The translations under genes and the position numbers were made by a program. A model generated the notes under the pieces. It was not told the origin of the DNA. It saw only the letters and a program-made list of their open reading frames with translations, and did no database searches. Below are positions 9,043-22,668 of a stretch of DNA of 64,000 bases, piece after piece (position 1 is the stretch's first letter; the number at the start of each line of letters is the position of its first letter). Origin of the DNA: JAJEFO01 sp965209045 (GTDB lineage: Bacteria > Pseudomonadota > Alphaproteobacteria > Rhodobacterales > Rhodobacteraceae); assembly GCA_965209045.1 (NCBI GenBank), contig CBDBPW010000003.1, positions 1,550,001 to 1,614,000 on the forward strand, written 5' to 3'.

Positions 9043-11100
9043 ATGGGCGATGATACCGCACTCGTGATTTTCACCCCATCGGGCAAGCGCGGGAACATTC
9101 CGGTCGGAACACCTGTCTTGACAGCGGCACGGCAGCTCGGGGTCGACCTTGACTCGGTCTGCGGCGGGCGCGGGATCTGTTCCAAGTGCCAGGTCACGCC
9201 TGGCTTCGGGAAGTTCCCGAAGCACGGTGTCGCGGTCGCCGAGAGCGCGCTGTCCGAATGGAACGCGGTCGAGGCAAGGTATGACGATAAACGAGGCCTG
9301 AAGGAGGGTCGTCGTCTCGGCTGCCAGGCACGCATTCTAGGCGACGTTGTCATCGACGTGCCCCCCGGAAGCCAGGTCCACAGGCAGGTGGTCCGCAAGG
9401 CCGCAACCCGACGCCAGATCACGATGGATCCTGCAACCCAGCTTCGCTACGTCGAAGTGCGCGAGCCGGACATGCACGAACCCACGGGCGACCTGCAAAG
9501 GCTCTGCGAAGCGCTCAAGCGCGACTGGGACATCTCAGGTCCCGAGGCGAGTCCGGCCTTCCTGGCGTCGCTGCAACCCGCCCTTCGCGAAGGCGACTGG
9601 AAGGTCACCGTTGCAGTCTGGCGCGATCATCGCGGCGGCGCCCCGGTGCTTCTCGACATATGGCCCGGATTCTTCGAGGGGAGACTCCACGGACTCGCCA
9701 TCGACCTGGGCTCCACGACAATCTCCGCGCATCTCTGTGACCTTCGCGACGGCCTGGTCCTGGCATCGTCCGGCGTGATGAATCCCCAGATCCGCTTCGG
9801 CGAGGACCTGATGAGCCGCGTCTCCTACGCGATGATGAATCCGGGCGGCGACGCCGAAATGACCCGGGCAGTGCGCGAAGCCATCGGCCAGCTCGCCATC
9901 GAGTTGTCCGATGAAACGGACATTCCGCTTCGCCAGATCGTGGAGGCCGTGGTGGTCTGCAATCCCGTGATGCACCACCTTCTCCTGGGCATCGATCCGG
10001 TGGAGCTCGGCCAGGCGCCCTTTGCCCTCGCCACTTCAGACGCCGTGAATACGCATGCCGCCAGCCTCGGCCTGGCATCCATAAATCCCTCCGCCAATGC
10101 ATACGTGCTCCCTTGCATTGCGGGACACGTCGGGGCGGACTGCGCGGCCGTCGCCCTTTCGGAGGAACCTTACAAGTCGGAAGACCTGGTCCTCATATGC
10201 GACGTCGGCACGAATGCCGAGATTCTGCTGGGCAGCAAGGATCGGGTCCTTGCATGCTCCTCCCCGACCGGTCCGGCATTCGAGGGCGCGCAGATTTCCT
10301 CCGGGCAGCGCGCAGCTCCCGGTGCCATCGAGCGCGTCGAGATCGACCCGAAGACGAAAAGGCCCCGGTTCCAGGTGATCGGCTCGGACATTTGGTCCAA
10401 CGAAGCCGGCTTTGCCCAGGCGACGGCCGCAACGGGTGTCACCGGCATCTGCGGTTCCGGCATCATCGAGGCCGTCGCCGAAATGCGCATGGCAGGACTG
10501 CTCGACGCGTCGGGCCTGATAGGCTCGGCGGAGCAGACCGGATCGGATCTCTGCATCCCGGACGGTCGCACGCACGCATACGTCATCTGGGACGCGCGTG
10601 ACGAAGGCGGCCCGCTCGTCACGGTCACCCAGGGAGACATCCGTGCCATCCAATTGGCAAAGTCCGCGCTCTACGCCGGCGCACGCCTTCTGATGGACGA
10701 GCTCAAGATTGACAGCGTGGACCGCATCGCGCTCGCAGGCGCGTTCGGGTCACATATCTCGCCAAGGCACGCGATGGTCCTCGGCATGATTCCCGATTGC
10801 GATCCCGACAAGGTGAAGTCGGCCGGAAATGCCGCAGGAACCGGCGCACGGATCGCCCTCTGCGACATCTCGGCACGTGCAAAGATAGAGGCGGAAGTGC
10901 TTCGTGTCCAAAAGGTCGAAACGGCGATCGAACCGAGATTCCAGGAACATTTCGTGGCGGCAAACGCGATACCGCATGCCTCGGACCCGTTTCCACACTT
11001 GCCGGAACTTCCGGATGTCAGCTTCAATGCGGGAGGATGCAGGAGCGCCGACTCTTCGTCGGGCCGCCGCAGGCGCCGACGCTCTCAGGGGCCCTTGTAG
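9043..11100 (+). CDS. Ferredoxin-ASKHA corrinoid activation protein (RACo-like)
   Basis: 685-residue protein of the reductive activator of corrinoid family, which uses ATP to return an inactivated Co(II) corrinoid to Co(I). An N-terminal 2Fe-2S ferredoxin domain has cysteines 40, 46, 49 (CGGRGICSKC) and 94 (RRLGCQA). The ASKHA ATPase part carries AIDLGSTTISAHL and ICDVGTNAEILLG. GICGSGIIEAVAEM and ALAGAFGSHI follow. The C-terminus ends in an arginine run (SSGRRRRRRSQGPL) resembling the tail of the upstream methyltransferase. A 173-base gap separates the two genes; I see no gene in it. Confidence 0.88.
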   Translation: MGDDTALVIFTPSGKRGNIPVGTPVLTAARQLGVDLDSVCGGRGICSKCQVTPGFGKFPKHGVAVAESALSEWNAVEARYDDKRGLKEGRRLGCQARILGDVVIDVPPGSQVHRQVVRKAATRRQITMDPATQLRYVEVREPDMHEPTGDLQRLCEALKRDWDISGPEASPAFLASLQPALREGDWKVTVAVWRDHRGGAPVLLDIWPGFFEGRLHGLAIDLGSTTISAHLCDLRDGLVLASSGVMNPQIRFGEDLMSRVSYAMMNPGGDAEMTRAVREAIGQLAIELSDETDIPLRQIVEAVVVCNPVMHHLLLGIDPVELGQAPFALATSDAVNTHAASLGLASINPSANAYVLPCIAGHVGADCAAVALSEEPYKSEDLVLICDVGTNAEILLGSKDRVLACSSPTGPAFEGAQISSGQRAAPGAIERVEIDPKTKRPRFQVIGSDIWSNEAGFAQATAATGVTGICGSGIIEAVAEMRMAGLLDASGLIGSAEQTGSDLCIPDGRTHAYVIWDARDEGGPLVTVTQGDIRAIQLAKSALYAGARLLMDELKIDSVDRIALAGAFGSHISPRHAMVLGMIPDCDPDKVKSAGNAAGTGARIALCDISARAKIEAEVLRVQKVETAIEPRFQEHFVAANAIPHASDPFPHLPELPDVSFNAGGCRSADSSSGRRRRRRSQGPL

Positions 11101-11151
11101 CGGCCCGAATCATGCTGATCGACGCACCGGTCCGACCGGCAGCGTATCGGT

Positions 11152-11181
11152 TTGACTTTCCCCTGGCGGTGCAAATAAGAT
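11152..11181 (+). promoter_or_regulatory. Candidate promoter of gltBD
   Basis: TTGACT (11152-11157) and TAAGAT (11176-11181) are 18 bases apart in an otherwise gene-free stretch, about 110 bases upstream of gltB. This is a good sigma-70 type match. No operator for a nitrogen regulator was recognised. Confidence 0.5.
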
Positions 11182-11292
11182 CGGGAGTTGGCCAGTGTTG
11201 GCACCATTTGAACGGTCCAGTGCCGCACGCCTTCACAACGCCCCGACCGGCAAGTCCGGTCCCGCATGGAACAAGGGAGAGTGTGGGGACAG

Positions 11293-15954
<4,662 letters not shown>

Positions 15955-15957
15955 ACC

Positions 15958-17376
15958 ATGGGCAAGGTTACGGGATTTCTCGAGTTCGACAGGCACGAGC
16001 AGCGCTACGCGCCGGTGGCCGACCGCGTCCGTCACTTCAACGAGTTCCTGATACCGCTTGACGAAAGCACGCTTCGGCAGCAAGGCGCGCGCTGCATGGA
16101 TTGCGGCATCCCGTTCTGCCACACGGGCTGTCCGGTCAACAACATCATCCCCGACTGGAACGACCTCGTTTACCGCGAACAGTGGCGGGAAGCGATCGAG
16201 GTGCTGCATTCGACCAACAACTTTCCCGAATTCACCGGCCGAATCTGCCCAGCCCCCTGCGAGGAAGCCTGCACGCTGAACATCGACGACGCGCCGGTGA
16301 CCATCAAGTCGATCGAATCCGCCATCGCCGATCGCGCCTGGCAGGAGGGGTGGGTGGCTCCAGAGATACCCGCCACCAGGACTGGCAACCGCGTGGCCAT
16401 CGTCGGTTCAGGTCCTGCGGGAATGGCCTGCGCGCAACAGCTGGCGCGCGCCGGGCACGACGTCACGGTGTTCGAGAAGAACGCCAAGCCGGGAGGGCTG
16501 CTCCGCTACGGCATTCCGGACTTCAAGATGTCAAAGGACTTTGTCGACCGACGCGTCCGCCAGATGGAGGCGGAAGGCGTGTCCTTCCGCACCGACACGC
16601 ATGTCGGGGGCGGCCTCGAGACGGCCGACCTCGTCCGGGACTACGACGCCGTGGTACTCGCCGGCGGGGCAGAGAAGGCGCGCGACCTGCCGGTCGAGGG
16701 AAGGGACCTGCGCGGCGTCGAATTCGCGATGGATTTCCTGCCCCAGCAAAACCGGCGCATCAGTGGCGAGTCGATCGGCGACGTCGAGGAGATCTCCGCC
16801 GGCGGAAAGCATGTCGTCGTGATTGGCGGCGGCGATACCGGTTCGGATTGCATCGGGACTTCGTTCCGCCAAGGCGCGGTCTCGGTGACGCAACTCGAGA
16901 TCATGCCCATGCCGCCGGAAAGGCCCGACAAGGCCACCACTTGGCCATTGTGGCCGCTGCGGCTGCGCACCTCCTCGTCGCAGGCGGAAGGAGCAGGCCG
17001 CGACTGGAGCGTCGCGACCAAGCGCCTTTCCGGCAACGACGGGGCCGTCACCACCCTTCACGGCGTCCGTCTGGACGATCGAATGCAGGAAGTCCCCGGC
17101 ACCGAGTTCGAACTGAAAGCGGAGCTCGTGCTGCTTGCCATGGGTTTCGTCCATCCGGTCCATGAGGGCATGTTGGACGAGCTGGAAGTGGAACTGGACG
17201 CACGAGGAAACGTCCTCGCCGATACCGAAAGTTACGCCACCACGCAGCCCAAGGTGTTCACCGCGGGCGACATGCGCCGGGGCCAGTCGCTTGTGGTCTG
17301 GGCCATCCGCGAAGGGCGGCAATGCGCCCGCGCCGTTGACGAATTCCTGACGGGATCGTCGTCACTGCCCCGATGA
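15958..17376 (+). CDS. gltD: Glutamate synthase (NADPH) small subunit
   Basis: FAD/NADPH-binding subunit that passes electrons through 4Fe-4S clusters to GltB. The 472 residues have two N-terminal cysteine clusters (CMDCGIPFCHTGCPV and CPAPCEEAC). An FAD-binding Rossmann motif follows (VAIVGSGPAGMACAQ, about residue 145), and an NADPH-binding motif (VVIGGGDTGSDCIG, about residue 288). Full family length. Translationally coupled to gltB. Confidence 0.97.
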   Translation: MGKVTGFLEFDRHEQRYAPVADRVRHFNEFLIPLDESTLRQQGARCMDCGIPFCHTGCPVNNIIPDWNDLVYREQWREAIEVLHSTNNFPEFTGRICPAPCEEACTLNIDDAPVTIKSIESAIADRAWQEGWVAPEIPATRTGNRVAIVGSGPAGMACAQQLARAGHDVTVFEKNAKPGGLLRYGIPDFKMSKDFVDRRVRQMEAEGVSFRTDTHVGGGLETADLVRDYDAVVLAGGAEKARDLPVEGRDLRGVEFAMDFLPQQNRRISGESIGDVEEISAGGKHVVVIGGGDTGSDCIGTSFRQGAVSVTQLEIMPMPPERPDKATTWPLWPLRLRTSSSQAEGAGRDWSVATKRLSGNDGAVTTLHGVRLDDRMQEVPGTEFELKAELVLLAMGFVHPVHEGMLDELEVELDARGNVLADTESYATTQPKVFTAGDMRRGQSLVVWAIREGRQCARAVDEFLTGSSSLPR

Positions 17377-17562
17377 ACCGGACGTGAAGTGACCTCGATT
17401 GTGGCCACGGCAGGGACGCGTTCTCCCAGTCAGCCTGCATTCCGGTCTTCATCGAACGGACCCTTGATTCGGCCCGCGACCGGACACGTCGTTCGGCATC
17501 ATGCCAATGCGGGCACGTCCAACGCCGACGATCATTGCCGCCAGGGCGCGCACGCCGAGAAA

Positions 17563-17675
17563 TAACAACATTACAAAATTTCTAACTGTTATGTAAACGT
17601 CATACACCAATACCCGATTTCCGTGGAACTTTGTTGTGCACGCAATTATGTTGCTCAAAACAACGAAAATCGGGT
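17563..17675. promoter_or_regulatory. Regulatory region upstream of the PanE-like gene
   Basis: The 304 bases between gltD and the PanE-like gene hold no gene; the last 120 are notably AT-rich. They contain a 24-base element at 17563-17586 (core TTACAAAATTT) that matches 18 of 24 positions of an element at 20150-20173. They also hold two facing ACCCGATTT boxes, forward at 17612-17620 and reverse at 17667-17675, extending to a 13-of-15 inverted repeat. A third ACCCGATTT box lies upstream of the aminotransferase gene at 20200-20208. The spacing between element and first box is 31 bases here and 32 there. A common regulator is inferred, probably the XRE/ImmA protein between them. Confidence 0.6.
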
Positions 17676-17680
17676 GCATT

Positions 17681-18733
17681 ATGTCTCGAAGATTACTGAT
17701 CCTAGGCGCTTCCTACGGGTCGCTTCTCGGAACGAAACTTCTCATGGCGGGCCACGACGTGACGCTGGTGTGCCGCAAGGCGACCGCTGAACTGATCAAC
17801 GGCGAAGGATCCGAGGTGCGAATCAAGCTGCGGGACGAGGACTTGCATCGCCCGTTCCGTTCACGGGACCTGACAGGAACGCTCGACGCCCTGGTGCCGG
17901 ACAAGGTCCGGCCCGAAGCGTATGACCTTGTGGTTCTCGCCATGTCCGAGCCGCAGTTTGCCAGCACTGACGTGCGCACGCTTCTGGTGCGAATCGCGCA
18001 GGCTCGGGTGCCGTGCCTTTCCCTGATGAACATGCCGCCAATGGCATATCTCAACCGCATCCCGGGTCTCGATACGGGCCATCTGGCCGCGTGCTACACG
18101 TCACTGGACGGCTGGCGCGAATTCGAACCCGGCCTGGTTTCGCTTTGCAGCCCGGACCCGCAGGCGTTCCGGCTGCCGGATGCTGACGCGAACGTGCTTC
18201 ATGTAAGCCTGCCAACCAACTTCAAGGCCGCCCCGTTTGAAGCGCTCGAACACAACGAGATGTTGAAGGAGCTGGAAGCGGGCATCGACGCCATCCGTGT
18301 CGAGGGCAAGGAGGTTCCCGTGAAGCTGCGTGCCCATGAATCGCTTTTCGTGCCGTTTGCGAAATGGGCGATGCTCCTCACCGGAAACTACCGCTGCGTG
18401 CAGGAGACCGGGATGCGTCCGATCAAGGAGGCCGTGCACGACGACATCGAAACGTCCCGGAACATCTACCGGTCGGTCAGCGATCTCGTCGTCAAGCTCG
18501 GGGCGACGCCTGACAGCCAGGTGCCGTTCGAGAAGTATGCAATGGCCGCGCAAAGTCTGCTGAAGCCCTCGTCGGCCGCGCGCGCCATCGACGGCGGCGC
18601 CCAGCACATCGAGAGGGTCGACCTGCTGGTGAAGCTCATAGCCGACCAGCTTGGCATGGGAAACTCTGCAGTTGATGAAGTCGTGGCGACAGTGACATCG
18701 CGCATTGCAGGCAACCTCAGGGCCGCCGCCTAG
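17681..18733 (+). CDS. PanE/ApbA-like (ketopantoate reductase family) oxidoreductase
   Basis: 350-residue NAD(P)-dependent reductase of the 2-dehydropantoate 2-reductase superfamily. The N-terminal Rossmann segment is LLILGASYGSLLGTKLLMAGHDVTLVCR. Its loop reads GASYGS rather than the usual GxGxxG, so it is probably not a true ketopantoate reductase. The C-terminal half is helical as expected. The start at 17681 is chosen because homology begins at RRLLILGAS. It ends 4 bases into the convergent XRE regulator gene. Shared upstream boxes suggest co-regulation with the aminotransferase/dehydrogenase pair; the substrate is unknown. Confidence 0.75.
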   Translation: MSRRLLILGASYGSLLGTKLLMAGHDVTLVCRKATAELINGEGSEVRIKLRDEDLHRPFRSRDLTGTLDALVPDKVRPEAYDLVVLAMSEPQFASTDVRTLLVRIAQARVPCLSLMNMPPMAYLNRIPGLDTGHLAACYTSLDGWREFEPGLVSLCSPDPQAFRLPDADANVLHVSLPTNFKAAPFEALEHNEMLKELEAGIDAIRVEGKEVPVKLRAHESLFVPFAKWAMLLTGNYRCVQETGMRPIKEAVHDDIETSRNIYRSVSDLVVKLGATPDSQVPFEKYAMAAQSLLKPSSAARAIDGGAQHIERVDLLVKLIADQLGMGNSAVDEVVATVTSRIAGNLRAAA

Positions 18734-20133
18734 CTTTCGTAGCGGGTGTTGCCACGCCTGTCCGGGCTGATCGGCAATTCCACCAGCAATGGCTGGTGCG
18801 CACGCTGGGAACATGCCTGGCGCGGGCAGAGATGGCAGTTGATCCCGATCTGGCTGAACAGGTCTTCGCGATCAAGGTTGAAGGATCGCGCGTATCCGAT
18901 TTCGTCGACGAAGCGGAACTCGCAGCCGAGCGCAAGCGCCAGTCGCCGGTCCTGAGACTCCCGGCTGAACACGGGTCGGTCCGAGGTGCGGCTGATCGTG
19001 AAGAATCGCTCGCCCTCTGGCAGTTCCACGAACTGGGGCAGGATCACGCCGGGCGTCCTGAACGACGTGTGGATGTTCCAGACTGGGCAGGCTCCGCCGA
19101 ACTCGGCCAGCGTGAACGTGGTCGAGTTGAAACGCTTGGTGACGTTGCCGGCCTTGTCGATCCTGAGAAAGAAGAACGGCACGCCCTTCGCGTTCCTGCG
19201 CTGCAGCGTCGTCAGCCGATGGCATACCTGCTCGAACGAGACGCTGAAGGCCGCCGCGATCCGGTCCACGTCGTACTTGGTCGCCTGCGCGGTCGCCAGA
19301 ACATCCGCATAGGGCATGAGAACGGCGCTGGCAAAATAGTTGGCGAGTTCCACCTGGCAACGCGCAAGCCCGGTGGAGGAAGTGATCCCGCTGTCCGAGA
19401 CCAACCCCTTCAGGATCTCGTCCGCTTCCAGGAGGCAAAGAACATGCGCGAGCTGAAAGGTCCGGTTCGGATAGTCGAGCGCCTGGGAAAGAAGGACCGT
19501 CGCAGTCTCCCTGTCGAAGATGCGCAGGGCTTCGCTCATGTCTTCGACGGTCCGAATGCGAACTTCGACCCCGTGGCGCGCTCTCAGGCGGTCCTTCAAC
19601 ATCGCGTAGACATCGTCGGGCGCACAGGGCTGTTCGGCGCGGATCTTCTCCGCTGCCCTTTCGAGTTCAGGAAAGTGGTTTCCATGGTTCCGGAAAAAAT
19701 CGTGGATGATCGTTTCCGGCGAGGACGAGACGAGATTTTCCGGCACCCGTTCCCGACCCTGCCGCAGCACCTTGTCGAGCGTGGTCCGGTGCGTCCGGTA
19801 GACCTGCAGAAAGTTCTCGACGAGCCCGGGTGCGTGATCGACGGCGGCCCGCAATTCCTGAAGGTCGGGCGTGTCGTGAAAGATCGGGTCCTGAAGAACG
19901 CTGCGCAGCTCCGCCAGAACGTTGGAGCTTGGATCCTGCACCAGTTCGCGCCAGTCAATGGCATATTTGTCGGACAGCGCCATGAGCATTTGGACCGAGA
20001 GGCTCCGCTGGTTGTTTTCCAGCAGGTTGACGTAGGCCGGACTGACCCCGAGCACCTTGGACATTTGGGCCTGGGTCTGCTTGTGGGCGCGCCGAAGCTG
20101 GCGCAGTTGCGGGCCAATGAAGGTCTTTTTCAT
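18730..20133 (-). CDS. XRE-family regulator with ImmA/IrrE-like domain (ScfR/RamB type)
   Basis: 467-residue transcription regulator of the short-chain fatty acyl regulator type. An N-terminal helix-turn-helix (RRAHKQTQAQMSKVLGVSP, about residues 14-32) is followed by a long linker. An ImmA/IrrE-like region follows (CQVELANYFASAVLMPY, around residue 240), and then the DUF2083-type C-terminal domain with CHLCPRQACSQR. Related proteins sense acyl-CoA or acetate status and control carboxylic acid metabolism; the ligand here is unknown. It diverges from the aminotransferase gene and converges with the PanE-like gene, so it sits between its probable targets. Confidence 0.85.
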   Translation of the reverse strand: MKKTFIGPQLRQLRRAHKQTQAQMSKVLGVSPAYVNLLENNQRSLSVQMLMALSDKYAIDWRELVQDPSSNVLAELRSVLQDPIFHDTPDLQELRAAVDHAPGLVENFLQVYRTHRTTLDKVLRQGRERVPENLVSSSPETIIHDFFRNHGNHFPELERAAEKIRAEQPCAPDDVYAMLKDRLRARHGVEVRIRTVEDMSEALRIFDRETATVLLSQALDYPNRTFQLAHVLCLLEADEILKGLVSDSGITSSTGLARCQVELANYFASAVLMPYADVLATAQATKYDVDRIAAAFSVSFEQVCHRLTTLQRRNAKGVPFFFLRIDKAGNVTKRFNSTTFTLAEFGGACPVWNIHTSFRTPGVILPQFVELPEGERFFTISRTSDRPVFSRESQDRRLALALGCEFRFVDEIGYARSFNLDREDLFSQIGINCHLCPRQACSQRAHQPLLVELPISPDRRGNTRYES

Positions 20134-20467
20134 TCGGATCCTCCGGATTTTACAAAGTTACGAAATTTATAGCATGATACACACACTAACAACACATAAA
20201 CCCGATTTTGTGTGTTCAGGCCTTCGACAGGTGTTACTGGCAGACAACGTACCGCGAAGGGCATTGACGCGAGGAACTCCCATGGACGGCCAATCCGGCG
20301 ACATATGCGCGGCAAACTCGTCATTGGCATCAACGATGACCGAAACGGACCCCGACCTCGCCGCCACGACAAGTCCCGACGGAAGCACCCAGGCTGAAGC
20401 CGTGCGGGCCGAAGCCCAGCGGTCGTTTCCCCATCTACCCCTGCAAAGCTTGAGAGGAGCAGGTTCC
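20134..20467. promoter_or_regulatory. Divergent regulatory region between the XRE regulator and the aminotransferase
   Basis: AT-rich promoter region. TTACAAAGTTACGAAATTT starts at 20150, inside the 24-base element shared with the PanE-like promoter. An ACCCGATTT box is at 20200-20208, flanked by AACACA (20190-20195) and TGTGTT (20211-20216) as a short inverted repeat. Near the aminotransferase end, an in-frame ATG at 20282 has its own GAGGA site, so the 186 bases 20282-20467 could be translated as an N-terminal extension. No separate gene was recognised. Confidence 0.55.
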
Positions 20468-21661
20468 ATGAAAATCGGTTGCAACGGACTGGCCGTTCCC
20501 GGCCCGACCAATATGCCCTTCCAGATCCGTCAGGCCATGGAAGTGCCCCTTCAGGATCATCGGGCGCCGGACTTCCCGGATTTCACCCTGCCGCTGTTTG
20601 AAGACCTCAAGGACATTTTCATGACCTGGACCGGTCGCGTGTTCATTTATCCGTGCTCTGGCACAGGCGGCTGGGAAGCGGCCATCACGAACACGCTCTC
20701 CGAAGGCGACACGGTCCTGGCGTCGGTCTTCGGGCAGTTCTCGCTTCTCTGGGTGGACCTGTGTCAACGGTTCGGGCTTGACGTGGACGCCATCGATGTC
20801 GAATGGGGCAAAGGCGTTCCGCTGGCCGAGTATCGCCAGAAGCTGGCAGCGGACACGAACCATCGGATCAAGGCAGTGCTTGTAACCCATAACGAGACCG
20901 CGACCGGCGTGACTTCCGACGTGGCTGCGGTCCGCAGGATCCTGGACAAGCTGGATCATCCCGCGCTTCTGTTCGTGGACGGCGTGAGCTCCGTCGCCTC
21001 AATCGACTTCCGCATGGACGAGTGGGGCGTGGACGTGATCGTCTCGGGCTCTCAAAAGGGCTTCATGATGCCGACCGGCCTGGCCGTGATCGGCGTAAGC
21101 CAGAAGGCCATTGAAATGGGGCGACAGGCGGGGCTTCGACGATGCTTCTTCGATTTCCAGGACATGATCAATACCAACGATCAGGGCTACTTCCCGTACA
21201 CGCCGGCGACAACGCTCCTGCGCGGATTGCGCGCCTCGGTCGACATGCTCAAGCAGGAGGGGCTGCAAAATGTCTTTGCCCGTCACCATCGCTTGGCCGG
21301 CGGCGTGCGCGCGGCGGTGGAGGCCTGGGGGCTACGCAATTGCGCGCAAGGCCCCGAATGGCATTCGGACACGGTCACTGCGATTCTGGTGCCCGACGGT
21401 TTTGATGCCAATGACGTCATCCAGACGGCCTATCACAAATACAACCTGTCGCTCGGCGCCGGCCTGAACAAGGTCGCGGGCAAGGTCTTCCGGATTGGCC
21501 ACCTGGGCTGGCTGAACGAAATCATGGTGCTGCAAACGCTGGGCGGTGTCGAACTTGCAATGCGCGACGCGGGCATTCCGTTCGAACCCGGCGCAGGCGT
21601 TGGGGCGGCCGTGCGTCACTTCGCCGATGACGCAATCGCCATCCGGACGGCGGCGGAGTGA
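20468..21661 (+). CDS. Class V aminotransferase, serine- or aspartate-glyoxylate type
   Basis: PLP-dependent transaminase expected to aminate glyoxylate to glycine using serine or aspartate (SgaA/BhcA family). From 20468 it has 397 residues, the family length. It shows VPGPTNMPFQIRQAM, the phosphate-binding SGTGGWEAAITNTL and the PLP lysine 197 in SGSQKGFMMPTGL. AGGAG lies 8 bases before this ATG. An upstream in-frame ATG at 20282, also with a ribosome site, would add 62 low-complexity residues. The following D-2-hydroxyacid dehydrogenase favours a serine-hydroxypyruvate-glycerate role, but bhcB/C/D are absent, so the donor is undecided. Confidence 0.87.
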   Translation: MKIGCNGLAVPGPTNMPFQIRQAMEVPLQDHRAPDFPDFTLPLFEDLKDIFMTWTGRVFIYPCSGTGGWEAAITNTLSEGDTVLASVFGQFSLLWVDLCQRFGLDVDAIDVEWGKGVPLAEYRQKLAADTNHRIKAVLVTHNETATGVTSDVAAVRRILDKLDHPALLFVDGVSSVASIDFRMDEWGVDVIVSGSQKGFMMPTGLAVIGVSQKAIEMGRQAGLRRCFFDFQDMINTNDQGYFPYTPATTLLRGLRASVDMLKQEGLQNVFARHHRLAGGVRAAVEAWGLRNCAQGPEWHSDTVTAILVPDGFDANDVIQTAYHKYNLSLGAGLNKVAGKVFRIGHLGWLNEIMVLQTLGGVELAMRDAGIPFEPGAGVGAAVRHFADDAIAIRTAAE

Positions 21662-21672
21662 AGGACGACGCG

Positions 21673-22668
21673 ATGAAAGCGCCCCCGGGCGATTCTGCAG
21701 ACAAGAGCGGCAGGATTCGGATTGTATTCCTTGACCGGTCTACGATCGGGCCTTCGGTGAATGTATCGAGACCAGCCTTCGATCATGACTGGGTGGAATA
21801 CGACCGCACGGCGCCTGATGAGGTAATCGGACGACTGGAGAGCGCGGACATCGCGGTGTCGAACAAGGTGCCGATCCGTCGGGATGCCATAGAGGCGTTG
21901 CCGAACCTCAAGATGATCTGCATCCCCGCGACAGGCCATGACGCGTTTGACATCGACGCTTGCCGAGGGCGGGGAATCGTCGTGTCGAACGTGCGCGGCT
22001 ATGCGGCGACCACTGTGCCGGAGCACACGTTTGCGCTGATCCTTGCGCTGCGGCGCAGCCTGGTCGGGTTTCGCCAGGACGTGATCGACGGAGAGTGGCA
22101 AAGGGCGGCACAGTTCTGTTTCTTCAACCATCCGATCCGGGATCTGGCGGGATCGACGCTTGGCATTTTCGGTGAAGGCGTCCTGGGTCAAGGCGTGGCC
22201 AAACTGGCGCAAGCGTTCGGGATGAAGCCTCTTTTTGCGGCGCATAAGGGCGTGGAGGGTCTGGGGCCGCTCTATACGCCGTTTGACGAGGTCATCGAGG
22301 AGTCGGACGTCCTGACAATGCATGCGCCACTGATGCCTGCGACCAGGAACATGATTTCGGACCGCGAATTCGGGATGATGAAGAAGAGGCCGCTGATCAT
22401 CAACGCCTCCCGTGGGGGGCTGGTGGACGAGGCCGCTTTGGTGCGCGCACTCGATGCCGGCCAGATCTCGGGGATCGGGTTCGACGTTCTGACGAGCGAG
22501 CCGCCGCTGCCGGACAACCCGCTGCTCTCCGTGCTTGACCGTCCCAACGTGATCGTCACGCCGCATACAGCCTGGGCCAGCGAAGAGGCGATGCAAACGC
22601 TCTGGGACCAGGTGGTGGATCATCTGGAGAACTATTGGCGAGGAGAGCCGTCGAACCGGGTGGCATAA
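21673..22668 (+). CDS. D-2-hydroxyacid dehydrogenase (hydroxypyruvate/glycerate type)
   Basis: NAD(P)H-dependent reductase of 331 residues, probably converting hydroxypyruvate to D-glycerate given the transaminase upstream. It carries the nucleotide loop LGIFGEGVLGQGVA, the arginine segment INASRGGLVDEAAL and the catalytic histidine in TPHTAWASEEA. The ATG at 21673 is preceded at 7 bases by AAGGA. A GTG at 21658, overlapping the previous stop, is the alternative. The two genes form a tight pair. Confidence 0.88.
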   Translation: MKAPPGDSADKSGRIRIVFLDRSTIGPSVNVSRPAFDHDWVEYDRTAPDEVIGRLESADIAVSNKVPIRRDAIEALPNLKMICIPATGHDAFDIDACRGRGIVVSNVRGYAATTVPEHTFALILALRRSLVGFRQDVIDGEWQRAAQFCFFNHPIRDLAGSTLGIFGEGVLGQGVAKLAQAFGMKPLFAAHKGVEGLGPLYTPFDEVIEESDVLTMHAPLMPATRNMISDREFGMMKKRPLIINASRGGLVDEAALVRALDAGQISGIGFDVLTSEPPLPDNPLLSVLDRPNVIVTPHTAWASEEAMQTLWDQVVDHLENYWRGEPSNRVA

